This document shows, piece after piece, positions 43,409-53,703 of a stretch of 64,000 bases of DNA. Each line of letters begins with the position of its first letter. Positions within the stretch are counted from its first letter, which is position 1. The notes under the pieces were generated by a model. That model saw nothing but the letters and a program-made list of their open reading frames with translations. It did not search any database and was not told where the DNA came from. The DNA comes from Bradyrhizobium sp. 164 (lineage in GTDB: Bacteria > Pseudomonadota > Alphaproteobacteria > Rhizobiales > Xanthobacteraceae): assembly GCF_023073715.1 (NCBI RefSeq), contig NZ_JADPKA010000069.1, positions 62,001-126,000 of the forward strand. The letters run 5' to 3'. The position numbers and the translations under genes are program-made.

Positions 43409-44536
43409 TTAAACCTTCGGCTGGAAGTTCGGGTGGATGACGGCGCCGTCTTTCGTGAGCGCAGTGGCCTTGACGAGCTCATCGTCCCAGTTGACGGCGA
43501 GCTTCTTCTCATTCTTGTCGACCATGGTCTCGATGAAGGAGAACAGATTGCGTGCGTAGAGGCTGGAGGCAGAGGCCGCGACGCGGCCGGCGACGTTGGT
43601 GTAGCCGACGATCTTGATGCCATCGAGATCAACGACCTCGCCGGCCCTGGCGCCCTCGACATTGCCGCCGCGCTCGACGGCGAGATCGACTAGCACCGAG
43701 CCCGGCTTCATCGACTTGACCATCTCGGCACTGACGAGCTTCGGCGCCGGCCGGCCCGGAAGCAGCGCGGTCGTGATCACGATGTCCTGCTTCTTGATGT
43801 GCTCGGCCGTGAGCGCGGCCTGCTTGGCCTGGTATTCTTTCGACATTTCCTTGGCGTAGCCGCCGGCGGTCTGCGCGTTCTTGAACTCCTCGTCCTCGAC
43901 GGCAAGGAATTTCGCACCGAGCGATTCCACTTGCTCCTTGGTGGCGGGACGCACGTCGGTGGCGGTCACGACGGCGCCGAGACGGCGCGCGGTCGCGATC
44001 GCCTGGAGACCGGCAACGCCGACGCCCATCACGAACACCTTGGCCGCGGGTATAGTGCCGGCCGCCGTCATCATCATCGGGAAGGCGCGGCCGAAGGCCT
44101 CGGCGCCCTCGATCACGGCACGATAGCCGGCAAGATTGGCTTGCGAGGACAGCACGTCCATCACCTGCGCACGGGTGATGCGCGGCATCAATTCCATCGC
44201 GAAGGCGGAGACGCCGGCATCGGCCATCGCCTTCAGCGCCGCCTCGTTGCCATAGGGATCCATGATGGCGATGACGAGCGCGCCGCGCTTGTATTGCGAG
44301 AGTTCCGACGCCTCGGGGCGCTTCACCTTGATGATGATGTCGGCGTCCTTCAGCGCATCAGTGCTGACGGCCGCGCCCACGGCGGTGAATTCGGAATCCG
44401 GCAGGCCCGACTTGAGGCCGGCGCCCGGCTCGACGGCGATCTCGGCGCCCAGCGCCTTGAATTTCTTCACCGTATCAGGCGAAGCGGCGACCCGCGGCTC
44501 GGACGGATCGATTTCCTTGGCAACGGCAATCTTCAT
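43409..44536 (-). CDS. pntA1: NAD(P) transhydrogenase alpha subunit, part 1
   Basis: 375-residue soluble domain I, which binds NAD(H). MKIAVAKEIDPSEPRVAASPDTVKKF opens the alanine-dehydrogenase/PntA fold; the dinucleotide site is VMGVGVAGLQAIATARRLGA at about residues 170-189, with ATDVRPATKEQVESLGAKFL after it. First gene of pntA1-pntA2-pntB. The 138-base gap upstream contains a repeat-like CGATACCGGTT block and should hold the promoter. Confidence 0.97.
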   Translation of the reverse strand: MKIAVAKEIDPSEPRVAASPDTVKKFKALGAEIAVEPGAGLKSGLPDSEFTAVGAAVSTDALKDADIIIKVKRPEASELSQYKRGALVIAIMDPYGNEAALKAMADAGVSAFAMELMPRITRAQVMDVLSSQANLAGYRAVIEGAEAFGRAFPMMMTAAGTIPAAKVFVMGVGVAGLQAIATARRLGAVVTATDVRPATKEQVESLGAKFLAVEDEEFKNAQTAGGYAKEMSKEYQAKQAALTAEHIKKQDIVITTALLPGRPAPKLVSAEMVKSMKPGSVLVDLAVERGGNVEGARAGEVVDLDGIKIVGYTNVAGRVAASASSLYARNLFSFIETMVDKNEKKLAVNWDDELVKATALTKDGAVIHPNFQPKV

Positions 44537-44674
44537 GAGGCCTCCGGCGGCGCAGGACAGCGCGCGCGCAAACTAAAGCGTTACTCCCGCGGCGTTCGAT
44601 ACCGGTTCTGGGACCGGTTTGTATGCAAATTTTCTGGGCAGCTGCTGCCGCTGGCGTGTGCAGCTGCCGATCGA

Positions 44675-44827
44675 TCAGGTGAGGAAGATCGCCATCAGGA
44701 TCACGATGAGCGCGACCGAGGCCGTGCCGTACTTCACCAGCTTGATGAAGCCCTCGTAGGTCTGCTCGTGCGCAACGTAGTCGTTGCCGTCGGCGGTGGT
44801 GTACGCCACTTCGCTATGGTCAGCCAT
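44675..44827 (-). CDS. aa3-type cytochrome c oxidase subunit IV
   Basis: 50-residue protein: MADHSEVAYTTADGNDYVAH followed by EQTYEGFIKLVKYGTASVALIVILMAIFLT. The pattern 'DY..HE.TY..F......G......' plus one helix is the bacterial aa3 COX subunit IV family. It is a small single-helix accessory of the terminal oxidase in the inner membrane. ATG 44827 is followed closely by the family motif. Its partners (coxA, coxB, coxC) are not in this window. Confidence 0.9.
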   Translation of the reverse strand: MADHSEVAYTTADGNDYVAHEQTYEGFIKLVKYGTASVALIVILMAIFLT

Positions 44828-44923
44828 GGATGTCCCCAGTCGAAAGTCGAATTGTTGGGCTGGGATACCGCAAACTTTCGGGCAGGGCAACGGCACGCGG
44901 GCGCGGTTTTCCCGCAAATGAGG

Positions 44924-45319
44924 TCATTTGGAATTCCAATTGTCGCGGATCCAGCGCGCCAGGCTCTGCTCGCTGACTTCGCCCGCGGCAAGCGAGAGGA
45001 TCATCGTTGTCGCTTCCGCGGGAGCGGGACTGAAGGCGACGCCGTTCTTGTGAAGGAAGACCATCATCGCCATGAAGGCGATGCGCTTGTTTCCGTCGAC
45101 AAATGCATGGTTCTTCGCGAGGCCGAACGCGTATGCTGCAGCGAGTTCTTCCATTGGCGCCTGTTCATAGCGCCATTTGTTGATCGGACGCTCCAGCGCC
45201 GAACGCAGCATGCCCTCGTCGCGCAATCCGGGCGCGCCACCGAAGCGCCGGAGCTGTCGGCTATGAATTGCGACAGCCTGCTCGTAGGTGACCCAGAGTG
45301 GCTCCTGAGGATCACTCAT
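44924..45319 (-). CDS. doc: Doc-family toxin (death-on-curing, Fic fold)
   Basis: 131 residues. The Doc/Fic catalytic motif is HAFVDGNKRIAFMAMMVFL at about residues 71-89 (H-x-F-x-D-G-N-K-R). Doc toxins phosphorylate elongation factor Tu and stop translation. The family's N-terminal part (YEQAVAIHSRQLRRFGGAPGLRDEGMLRSALERP) is complete. It is 10 bases downstream of an AbrB-type antitoxin gene, the normal order for a toxin-antitoxin unit. All catalytic residues seem intact. Confidence 0.92.
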   Translation of the reverse strand: MSDPQEPLWVTYEQAVAIHSRQLRRFGGAPGLRDEGMLRSALERPINKWRYEQAPMEELAAAYAFGLAKNHAFVDGNKRIAFMAMMVFLHKNGVAFSPAPAEATTMILSLAAGEVSEQSLARWIRDNWNSK

Positions 45320-45329
45320 GCGCCGGCCG

Positions 45330-45554
45330 CTATTTTGCCAGCGCAGCGAGCGTATCGCGATACTTATCCATCACCTCATCGGCAATTTCCATCGTCCGCT
45401 CGAAGTCGGGGTCGTAAGGCAGCAATTGAAAACCCCCACCGGGCAATTCCACGACATGCAATTGCTGCCCGCGCTTGAGATCGAGTCGCTGCATAAGCTC
45501 GCGGGGCAGCAACAACCCGTCCGAATTGCCGATCTTCTTGATCTCGATCTTCAT
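45330..45554 (-). CDS. AbrB/MazE-type antitoxin
   Basis: 74 residues from ATG 45554, with GGAGG upstream. The N-terminus MKIEIKKIGNSDGLLLPREL is the swapped-hairpin AbrB/MazE/SpoVT DNA-binding fold, and the C-terminal FERTMEIADEVMDKYRDTLAALAK helix probably wraps and neutralises the Doc toxin. A perfect palindrome lies 16 bases before the start, fitting autorepression. Doc is more classically paired with Phd, so this is a mixed pair. Confidence 0.9.
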   Translation of the reverse strand: MKIEIKKIGNSDGLLLPRELMQRLDLKRGQQLHVVELPGGGFQLLPYDPDFERTMEIADEVMDKYRDTLAALAK

Positions 45555-45569
45555 GGCTAACCTCCAGCG

Positions 45570-45587
45570 GTTATACGGGTGTATAAC
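45570..45587. promoter_or_regulatory. Palindromic operator of the toxin-antitoxin pair
   Basis: GTTATAC-GGGT-GTATAAC is a perfect inverted repeat 16 bases upstream of the antitoxin ATG. Its place over the expected promoter and its symmetry fit binding by an AbrB/MazE dimer for autoregulation. It is A/T-rich in GC-rich surroundings and may include the -10 hexamer (TATAAC). Confidence 0.75.
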
Positions 45588-45641
45588 ATTGCTGGACTCT
45601 TGGTTCAACAGACGTTTTACGCCCCGCAAGAAGCCAGCCAC

Positions 45642-47576
45642 TCAGGCCATCTTCTCCAGCTCGTCGATCATTCCGGCGATGACGCTGAGCCCGCCATCCC
45701 AGAATTTTGGGTCCTTGGCGTCGAGCCCGAATGGCCGCAGCAGCTCGGAATAGTGCTTGGTGCCGCCGGCGGCAAGCATGTCGAGATAGCGCTCGGCAAA
45801 GCCCTCGGCCGCATTCTCGTAGACCGCATAAAGCGAGTTCACGAGACAATCGCCGAACGCATAGGCGTAGACGTAGAACGGCGAGTGGATGAAGTGCGGG
45901 ATGTACATCCAGTAGTTCTCGTAGCCCGCCTTGATCTCGATCGCGGGCCCCAGGCTCTCGCCCTGCACCGACAGCCAGATCTCGCCGAGCCGGGTCGCGG
46001 TGAGCTCGCCGTTCTTGCGCTCGGTATGAACTGCGCGTTCGAACGAATAGAACGCGATCTGCCGCACCACGGTGTTGATCATGTCCTCAACCTTGCCGGC
46101 GAGCAGCGCCTGGCGCTGTTTTGCGCTCTTGGTCTGCGCCAGCAGCCGCCGGAAGGTCAGCATCTCGCCGAACACGCTCGCGGTCTCCGCCAGCGTCAGC
46201 GGCGTCGGTGCCATCAGCGCGCCGTTCTTCGCGGCGAGCACCTGATGCACGCCATGGCCGAGCTCGTGCGCGAGCGTCATCACGTCGCGCGGCTTGCCCT
46301 GGTAGTTCATCAGCACGTAAGGGTGCGCCGACGGTGTGGTCGGATGCGAGAACGCGCCGGGCGCCTTGCCCGGACGCACCGGCGCGTCGATCCAGCGATC
46401 GGTGAAGAAGCGCTCCGCAATGTCGGCCATCTTGGGCGAGAAGCCGCGATAGGCCGTCAGCACCATGTTCCGCGCATCGGGCCAGCCGATGACGTCGGTC
46501 GCGGCAAAGGGCAGCGGCGCGTTACGGTCCCAATAAGCGAGCCGCTTCTTGCCGAACCACTTCGCCTTCAGCCCGTAGTAGCGATGCGATAATTTTGGAT
46601 AGGCCGCGCGCACCGAGGCGACAAGCGCATCCACCACCTCGCGCTCGACGCGGTTGTTGAGGTGCCGGGAATCCGCAACATCCTGAAAGCCGCGCCAGCG
46701 GTCGGAAATGTCCTTGTCCTTCGCGAGCGTGTTGGTGATCAGCGCAAAGGTGCGCTCATTTGCCTTGAAGGTCTTCGCCAGGGCTTCGGCGGCGGCCTTG
46801 CGCTTTGCGCCGTCTCGGTCCTGCAACAGATTGAGCGTCGGCTCGATCGCGAGCTCTTTTGCGCCCACCTTGAAGCGCAGGCCCGAGATGGTCTGGTCGA
46901 ACAGCCTGTTGAAGGCGGAATAGCTGGTCTGCGCCTTCTCCAGGAAGAGCTGCTCGAGCTTGTCGTCGAGCTGATACGGCTTTTCCTTGCGCAAATCCTC
47001 AATCCAGGGGCGATAGTGTGCCAGCTCCGGTGTCTGCATCGCGCGGTTCAAAATATCGTCATCGATCCGATTGAGCTCGAGCGCGAAGAACAGAAGATGT
47101 GTCGACGCCGCCGTCAGGCGCTCGGACACGTCGCCGTAAAATTTTGAAATCGCAGGGTCCACGCTGTCGCCGGCGTGGACCAGGCCGGCATAGGAGCCGA
47201 GACGGCCGGCGAGGTCGTCGATCGCCTCATAGCGTCGCACGGCTTCAGCGAGCCATTTTCCGCCATCTTCGTTTGCTGTCCCTGTCGCGAGCTTGCCCTT
47301 GTAGTCCGTCTCGAACGCGACGCAATCGGCATCCATCTTGTCGAGGTCGCGCGCCACTTCCGGCGCCTCGATCCCCGAAAAGAGATCGGCCAGGTTCCAC
47401 TCCGGAAGCTTGCCGGTCTTGCTTGCAGGCTTTGCAGGCGGAGACTTTGCGGAAGGCCTGGAGGACTTTGCTTTGGCGGCGGATTTCCTGGTGCTCGGCT
47501 TGCGGGGAGCGGACTTGCTGGAAACGGGCTTCTTGAGAGCAGACTTTTTGAGAGCGAGCTTGGAGCGCGAATTCAT
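45642..47576 (-). CDS. pepF: M3-family oligoendopeptidase (PepF-like)
   Basis: 644-residue zinc metallopeptidase that cleaves short peptides in the cytosol. HELGHGVHQ at about residue 438 carries the HExxH zinc site, and AETASVFGEM supplies the third ligand; SVQGESLGPAIEIKAGYENYW is the typical C-terminal substrate region. The first 45 residues are a Lys/Ser/Ala/Pro-rich tail (KKSALKKPVSSKSAPRKPS) unlike other PepF proteins and similar to histone-H1-type tails. Divergent from the sigma-54 regulator. Confidence 0.93.
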   Translation of the reverse strand: MNSRSKLALKKSALKKPVSSKSAPRKPSTRKSAAKAKSSRPSAKSPPAKPASKTGKLPEWNLADLFSGIEAPEVARDLDKMDADCVAFETDYKGKLATGTANEDGGKWLAEAVRRYEAIDDLAGRLGSYAGLVHAGDSVDPAISKFYGDVSERLTAASTHLLFFALELNRIDDDILNRAMQTPELAHYRPWIEDLRKEKPYQLDDKLEQLFLEKAQTSYSAFNRLFDQTISGLRFKVGAKELAIEPTLNLLQDRDGAKRKAAAEALAKTFKANERTFALITNTLAKDKDISDRWRGFQDVADSRHLNNRVEREVVDALVASVRAAYPKLSHRYYGLKAKWFGKKRLAYWDRNAPLPFAATDVIGWPDARNMVLTAYRGFSPKMADIAERFFTDRWIDAPVRPGKAPGAFSHPTTPSAHPYVLMNYQGKPRDVMTLAHELGHGVHQVLAAKNGALMAPTPLTLAETASVFGEMLTFRRLLAQTKSAKQRQALLAGKVEDMINTVVRQIAFYSFERAVHTERKNGELTATRLGEIWLSVQGESLGPAIEIKAGYENYWMYIPHFIHSPFYVYAYAFGDCLVNSLYAVYENAAEGFAERYLDMLAAGGTKHYSELLRPFGLDAKDPKFWDGGLSVIAGMIDELEKMA

Positions 47577-47703
47577 TGTGCGGGAAACCTGTGTTCAACC
47601 GTCGCGACGGCGGGCGTGGGCATCAAGGTTTAAGAGTGCGTTAATCGGCTTCGGCCAGAGTGCCCCGATTCGAGACAGATAGTTGTAGCGTGCAGGGAAA
47701 ACC

Positions 47704-49200
<1,497 letters not shown>

Positions 49201-49546
49201 GCCGTATCTGCACAGCGGATTGCCTGTTGCCGCGAAGAGGCCGCAAGCCCTTCGCAACACGGTGAAATTTCGTCGCGACGTGAACCGTGACCTGGAAGTG
49301 ACAGACACAGGGAAAAGCGCGTGGGGCATGCGCATAATTCGTTGCCAAAAAGGCTGCCTTGACGTCAGTTTGTCGTGAGTTGTCCCGGGTAGCGCTGGCC
49401 GCAAAAACGGGGCCCGTATATCGTCTGCGTATGAATCGTTGCGTGCAGGCGTGCGACTCTCGAGAGGCCGGCGCGTTCAGCCGAAGATTTAGCGACGATA
49501 ACGAAGCTGTTCCACGAGGGACAGTTCACCCGAGGGGTGTGACACA
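49201..49546. promoter_or_regulatory. 346-base gap before the L,D-transpeptidase gene
   Basis: No gene is supported. A 10-bp palindrome CGTCGCGACG occurs near 49272, and the end holds the GAGGGG ribosome site of the next gene. The promoter of the transpeptidase gene must lie here, but no consensus is clear. A few short frames lack ribosome sites. Confidence 0.5.
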
Positions 49547-51757
49547 ATGCGTGACTGTTTGAACCACCGCGCAGGCTTTGACCGTGTCTTGATGACAGTC
49601 GCGGCAACCTTCCTCACGGTGTCCGCCAGCTCAGCCCTGGCGCAGGATCAGGCGCGCAGCAGCGCCGCCGAGCTCGCGATCGAGGCCGCGATCCCGCGCC
49701 CCGAGCCGGCCAACGTCCCGCCCCCAACCGCCTCCGACATCAAGCTCGATACCACCGCCACCGTTCAGGCCACTGCGAAGGAGCCCGTGAAGACCGAAGT
49801 CGCACCGGCGCCCGACAAAGTCGAGACCAAGCCTTCCGACGTCGCCACCTCGCCCGCCACTGAGGCGCCGACGAGCGAGACGGCCAAGACCGAACCTGCG
49901 AAGACCGAACCTGCGAAGACCGAGCCTGCCGCATCTGAGCCCGCCAAGGCAGACACGGCGACGGCAACGCCGGTCGCGCCTGCGGCCCCCGCTGCGGCTC
50001 CGGCCGCCGAGCCGGTGAAGGCCGCGAGCAACGTTCCCGCTGCCGACCAGCCGGTCGCCGACAGGCTCAAGGACATCATCGGCGCCAAGACGTCGCGCCA
50101 TTTCGACCGCAAGAACGAGCGCGCGGCGATCGAGAAGTTTTACGGTGCGCGCGACTTCGCGCCGGTCTGGACTCAAGGCGGCAGCCTGACCGCTGCAGCC
50201 AAGGGTGTGATCGCACGGCTGAAGGACGCGGCCTCCGACGGCCTCAATCCGGCCGACTATCCGGTGCCGGATTTCGCCGCCGCGACCACGCCCGATACGC
50301 TCGCCGATGCCGAGCTGAAACTCACCGCCAGCATGTTCGACTATGCGCGGCACGCCCAGAGTGGCCGCATGCACTGGTCGCAAGTCAGCGGCGACATCCT
50401 CTATCCCGAGCACCCGGTCGACCCGAACGAAGTGCTTGCCAAGGTCACGACCGCGACGGATGCGTCCGCCGCGCTCGACAGCTACAACCCGCCGCACAAG
50501 CTCTATAAGGAGCTGAAGGCCAAGCTCGCGGAGCTCCGCGGCCACGGCAGCGGCCCGTTGATCGAGATCGCCGACGGTCCGGCGCTGAAATACACCCCGG
50601 CCGGCAAGAAGCAGGCCGAGATCGTCGTGGAAGATGCGCGCGTGCCGCAGCTGCGCGCCAAGCTCGGCATCACCGAGAACGCGAACGACACCCGCTATGA
50701 CGCGGCGGTCGCCGACGCCGTGCGCAGATTCCAGAGCGGCGCCGAGATGAAGGCGACTGGCATCCTCGACGACAAGACCGTCAAGGCACTCAACACCCCC
50801 AAGCGCGACAAGCAGATCGACGTGGTGCTGGTGAACATGGAGCGCTGGCGCTGGCTGCCGCGCGACCTCGGGGCGCCCTCACTCGGCGATGCCTATGTCA
50901 TCCTCAACATTCCCGACTATACGCTGAAGGTGATGCAGCGGGGCCAGCAGGTCTGGACCACCCGCGTCGTCACCGGCAAACCGGGCACGCATGCGACGCC
51001 GCTCCTCACCGAGACGATGAAGTACATCACGGTCAATCCGACCTGGAACGTGCCCCCGTCGATCGTCTACAACGAATATCTGCCGGCGCTTCAGCAGGAC
51101 CCGACCGTGCTTCAGCGCATGGGCCTCAAGCTCGAGCAGAACCGCGACGGCTCGGTGCACATCTCGCAGCCGCCGGGTGAAGCCAACGCGCTCGGCCGCA
51201 TCCGCTTCAATTTCCCGAACAAGTTCCTGGTCTATCAGCACGACACGCCGGACAAGCATTTGTTCGCCCGGGACGAGCGCGCCTTCAGCCACGGCTGCAT
51301 GCGTGTGCAGAATCCGGATCAGTACGCGTCCGTGCTGCTCAATATCACCATGCCGAACGACAAGTACACGCCCGAGCGCGTCCGCAGCATGTACGGCAAG
51401 AGCGAGATCGACCTGAAATTCCCGACCCCGATCCCGGTCAACATCACCTATCAGACCGCGTTCGTGGATGACGCCGGCAAGCTCCAGTTTCGCAAGGATA
51501 TCTATGGCCGCGACGCGACCATGATCAACATCCTGAAGAACAACCGCGGCAAGGACCTCGAGGCCGTCGTGGCGCATTCGCAGCCGAGCTATTCGCGCCC
51601 GGCGACGACGCTGCCCTCTGGCGTGGCGGTGGCCAACAATGGCGGTGGCTTCGGCTCGTCCGGACCGAACTTCTTCGAGCGGCTGTTTGGGGCACCAGCC
51701 CCGACCGCGCCGCCCGCACCGGTGGGCCGCCGCCCGCAGCGGGTGTTTACCCGCTGA
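49547..51757 (+). CDS. L,D-transpeptidase (YcbB/LdtD type), periplasmic
   Basis: 736 residues. Signal peptide (to SSALAQ, about residue 33), then a Pro/Ala/Glu/Lys-rich stretch with KTEPA repeats to about residue 165, a large scaffold domain (FYGARDFAPVWTQGG; LNPADYPVPD), a peptidoglycan-binding unit (DAVRRFQSGAEMKATGILDDKTVKALN at about 385-411), and the YkuD catalytic domain with SHGCMRVQNP near residue 580. The enzyme makes 3-3 crosslinks in peptidoglycan. Catalytic Cys and His are present. Confidence 0.93.
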   Translation: MRDCLNHRAGFDRVLMTVAATFLTVSASSALAQDQARSSAAELAIEAAIPRPEPANVPPPTASDIKLDTTATVQATAKEPVKTEVAPAPDKVETKPSDVATSPATEAPTSETAKTEPAKTEPAKTEPAASEPAKADTATATPVAPAAPAAAPAAEPVKAASNVPAADQPVADRLKDIIGAKTSRHFDRKNERAAIEKFYGARDFAPVWTQGGSLTAAAKGVIARLKDAASDGLNPADYPVPDFAAATTPDTLADAELKLTASMFDYARHAQSGRMHWSQVSGDILYPEHPVDPNEVLAKVTTATDASAALDSYNPPHKLYKELKAKLAELRGHGSGPLIEIADGPALKYTPAGKKQAEIVVEDARVPQLRAKLGITENANDTRYDAAVADAVRRFQSGAEMKATGILDDKTVKALNTPKRDKQIDVVLVNMERWRWLPRDLGAPSLGDAYVILNIPDYTLKVMQRGQQVWTTRVVTGKPGTHATPLLTETMKYITVNPTWNVPPSIVYNEYLPALQQDPTVLQRMGLKLEQNRDGSVHISQPPGEANALGRIRFNFPNKFLVYQHDTPDKHLFARDERAFSHGCMRVQNPDQYASVLLNITMPNDKYTPERVRSMYGKSEIDLKFPTPIPVNITYQTAFVDDAGKLQFRKDIYGRDATMINILKNNRGKDLEAVVAHSQPSYSRPATTLPSGVAVANNGGGFGSSGPNFFERLFGAPAPTAPPAPVGRRPQRVFTR
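49886..49930 (+). repeat. 15-bp tandem repeat coding KTEPA units
   Basis: AAGACCGAACCTGCG is present at 49886-49900 and 49901-49915, with a third altered copy at 49916-49930. It sits in the low-complexity spacer of the L,D-transpeptidase and keeps the reading frame, so its copy number could vary without harm. Confidence 0.85.
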
Positions 51758-51794
51758 GGCTCAGCTCCCTCTGTAAAATTCTGCAATAAAATCA

Positions 51795-51820
51795 GCGACC
51801 CCGTCCCTGGACGGGGTCGC
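51795..51820 (+). terminator. Terminator after the L,D-transpeptidase gene
   Basis: GCGACCCCGTCC and GGACGGGGTCGC are perfect complements around a minimal CT loop, 37 bases after the stop codon, followed by TTAACGTTAA. Strong stem; the short T-run is weak. Confidence 0.75.
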
Positions 51821-52033
51821 TTAACGTTAACCACCCTCAACCTCGGCCCGGACAGCGGGCGTTTTTTTGCCACAGTCAACCGTTTAGGATTGTATTCTGA
51901 CTTGGTTTGGGGGCGGGAAGGTCAACCTCGAATTAACCTTCTCGCTTTAAGAAAGCGTTCATCCTCTTTCGCGCTGCTACGGGGTTGGCGGGAGAGTCCA
52001 TTTTGAACGCTCGTCGACTGGGTGGGCTCATAC

Positions 52034-53650
52034 GTGCTGACTGGTCTCGCACGCCAATTCGCTGTGCTGTCGTTGTCCCATGCGGGAGTGAAGGCCGGAT
52101 CCAGGATCGGCCTCGCTGCTGCACTGCTGCTTGCTGCCGCAGGTTCGGTTCATGACGCCGCCGCGCTGAACGAAACCAAGACGCTCTCCTTTCATCACAC
52201 CCATTCCGGCGAAGACCTCACCGTCACCTTCAAACGAGACGGCCGGTATGACGAAGCCGCGCTGAAGCAGCTCAATCACTTTCTGCGCGACTGGCGCACC
52301 CAGGACGAGACGGTCATGGACCGTCGCCTGTTCGACATCCTCTGGGAAGTCTATCGCGACGTCGACGGCAAGCAGCCGATTCAGATCATCTCCTCCTACC
52401 GCTCCCCCGCTACCAACGCCATGCTCCGCCGCCGCTCCTCCGGTGTGGCGCGCTTCAGCCAGCATATGCTGGGCCACGCGATGGACTTCTATATCCCCGG
52501 CGTGCCGCTGGAGCAGATCCGCTTCGCCGGCCTGCGCCTCCAGCGCGGCGGCGTCGGCTTCTATCCGACCTCCGGCTCGCCCTTCGTGCACCTCGATACC
52601 GGCAGCATCCGGCACTGGCCGCGCATGACGCATGACCAGCTCGCCCGCGTTTTCCCGGACGGAAAAACAGTGCATCTGCCGACCGACGGCGTTCCGCTGA
52701 AGGGTTATGAGCTCGCCAAGGCCGAGATCGAGCGACGCGGCAGCGGCGACGATTCCGGCAGCAAGACCAATTTCTTCGCCGCCTTGTTCAAGGGCAGGTC
52801 GGCGGCTCCGGCCGCCAGCAGCGACGAGGATGACGAGGGCGCACCGGCGCCGGCCGCGAAACCGGCGACGCCGACCGTGGTCGCCGCCGCGGCCAAGTCC
52901 GCCGAGCCGGTGCCGACGCCGCGCGCCAAGCCGCAGATCGCTGCAACGCTCCAGCTCGCCTCGGCCGACGCGCAGATCGTTGCGCCACCCAAGCCGAAGC
53001 CGGGGGCTGACAAGCCGGCGACCGCCAAATCTGCCGATGCCAAGCCCGAGACCCCGGCCGACATCATCAATGCCCGCGGTTTCTGGGATGATATACCGGC
53101 CGCGCCGCAGCAGGCGACGCCGGCACAGGTCGCAGCGTTGAAGGCGCGCCAGGCACTTGCCGCCGCCACCGATCCGCAAGCCACCGCGAGCGTTTCCAGC
53201 GCGGCCTATCAGGCGCTGGCCTTTGCCCCCGCTTCCGCCTCGCCGGTCGACCGCGCCAATGTCGTCGCCGCCTCTGCCCCGATCCCGCGCTCCGCTCGTC
53301 CCGCTTCCACGACGCGCAGCCTCGCTCAGGCCGAGATCAACACCGTGGTCGGCAAGAGCATCGATGGCAGGATCGCAACCGCGACCCGGCTCTCCGCGGC
53401 CAAGGGCGACAGCATCTGGCTCAAGATCGTGATGCTGTCACCGAGCGCCAGCCGTGCGATGTCGGTGACGCTGATGGGCGAGCTCGATACGGCGGCGCTG
53501 CGCCGCTATTTCGTCAAGCCGCAGGCCGTGATCGCGATGGGCTTTGTCGAGGACCCGATGCAGGGCCTGTCCTGCGACAGTTTCTCGGGTAGCGCCACCG
53601 CCAAGCTCGAGACGACGTCCTTCGTCATGCGCACTGCCGCGCTGCGCTGA
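52034..53650 (+). CDS. DUF882/YcbK-type M15 peptidase-like secreted protein
   Basis: 538 residues from GTG 52034 with GGTGGG at usual distance; GTG 52022 is four codons longer. Signal-like N-terminus (SRIGLAAALLLAAAGSVHDAAA). The DUF882 domain at about 50-215 has FHHTHSGEDLTVTF, SSYRSPATNAML, the zinc-type HMLGHAMDFYIPG and FVHLDTG. After residue 240 it is Ala/Pro-rich and ends in a second globular part (DGRIATATRLSAAKGDSIWLKIVMLSPS). It may cleave or bind peptidoglycan. Follows the L,D-transpeptidase, so a cell-wall role is plausible. Confidence 0.87.
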   Translation: MLTGLARQFAVLSLSHAGVKAGSRIGLAAALLLAAAGSVHDAAALNETKTLSFHHTHSGEDLTVTFKRDGRYDEAALKQLNHFLRDWRTQDETVMDRRLFDILWEVYRDVDGKQPIQIISSYRSPATNAMLRRRSSGVARFSQHMLGHAMDFYIPGVPLEQIRFAGLRLQRGGVGFYPTSGSPFVHLDTGSIRHWPRMTHDQLARVFPDGKTVHLPTDGVPLKGYELAKAEIERRGSGDDSGSKTNFFAALFKGRSAAPAASSDEDDEGAPAPAAKPATPTVVAAAAKSAEPVPTPRAKPQIAATLQLASADAQIVAPPKPKPGADKPATAKSADAKPETPADIINARGFWDDIPAAPQQATPAQVAALKARQALAAATDPQATASVSSAAYQALAFAPASASPVDRANVVAASAPIPRSARPASTTRSLAQAEINTVVGKSIDGRIATATRLSAAKGDSIWLKIVMLSPSASRAMSVTLMGELDTAALRRYFVKPQAVIAMGFVEDPMQGLSCDSFSGSATAKLETTSFVMRTAALR

Positions 53651-53703
53651 GAGCCGCGGCCCAGCCAAGCTCTCGCCTGCCCTGTTCTTCCTGCGCGTAT
53701 CGA

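Noticed and set aside
43799..45478. Open frame of 559 codons on the plus strand across pntA1, oxidase subunit IV and doc
   Set aside because: It crosses three supported minus-strand genes and has no recognisable domain.
51900..51960. TTAA pairs suggesting a CtrA box before the DUF882 gene
   Set aside because: The spacing between TTAA halves is ten bases and not the seven needed for a CtrA site.
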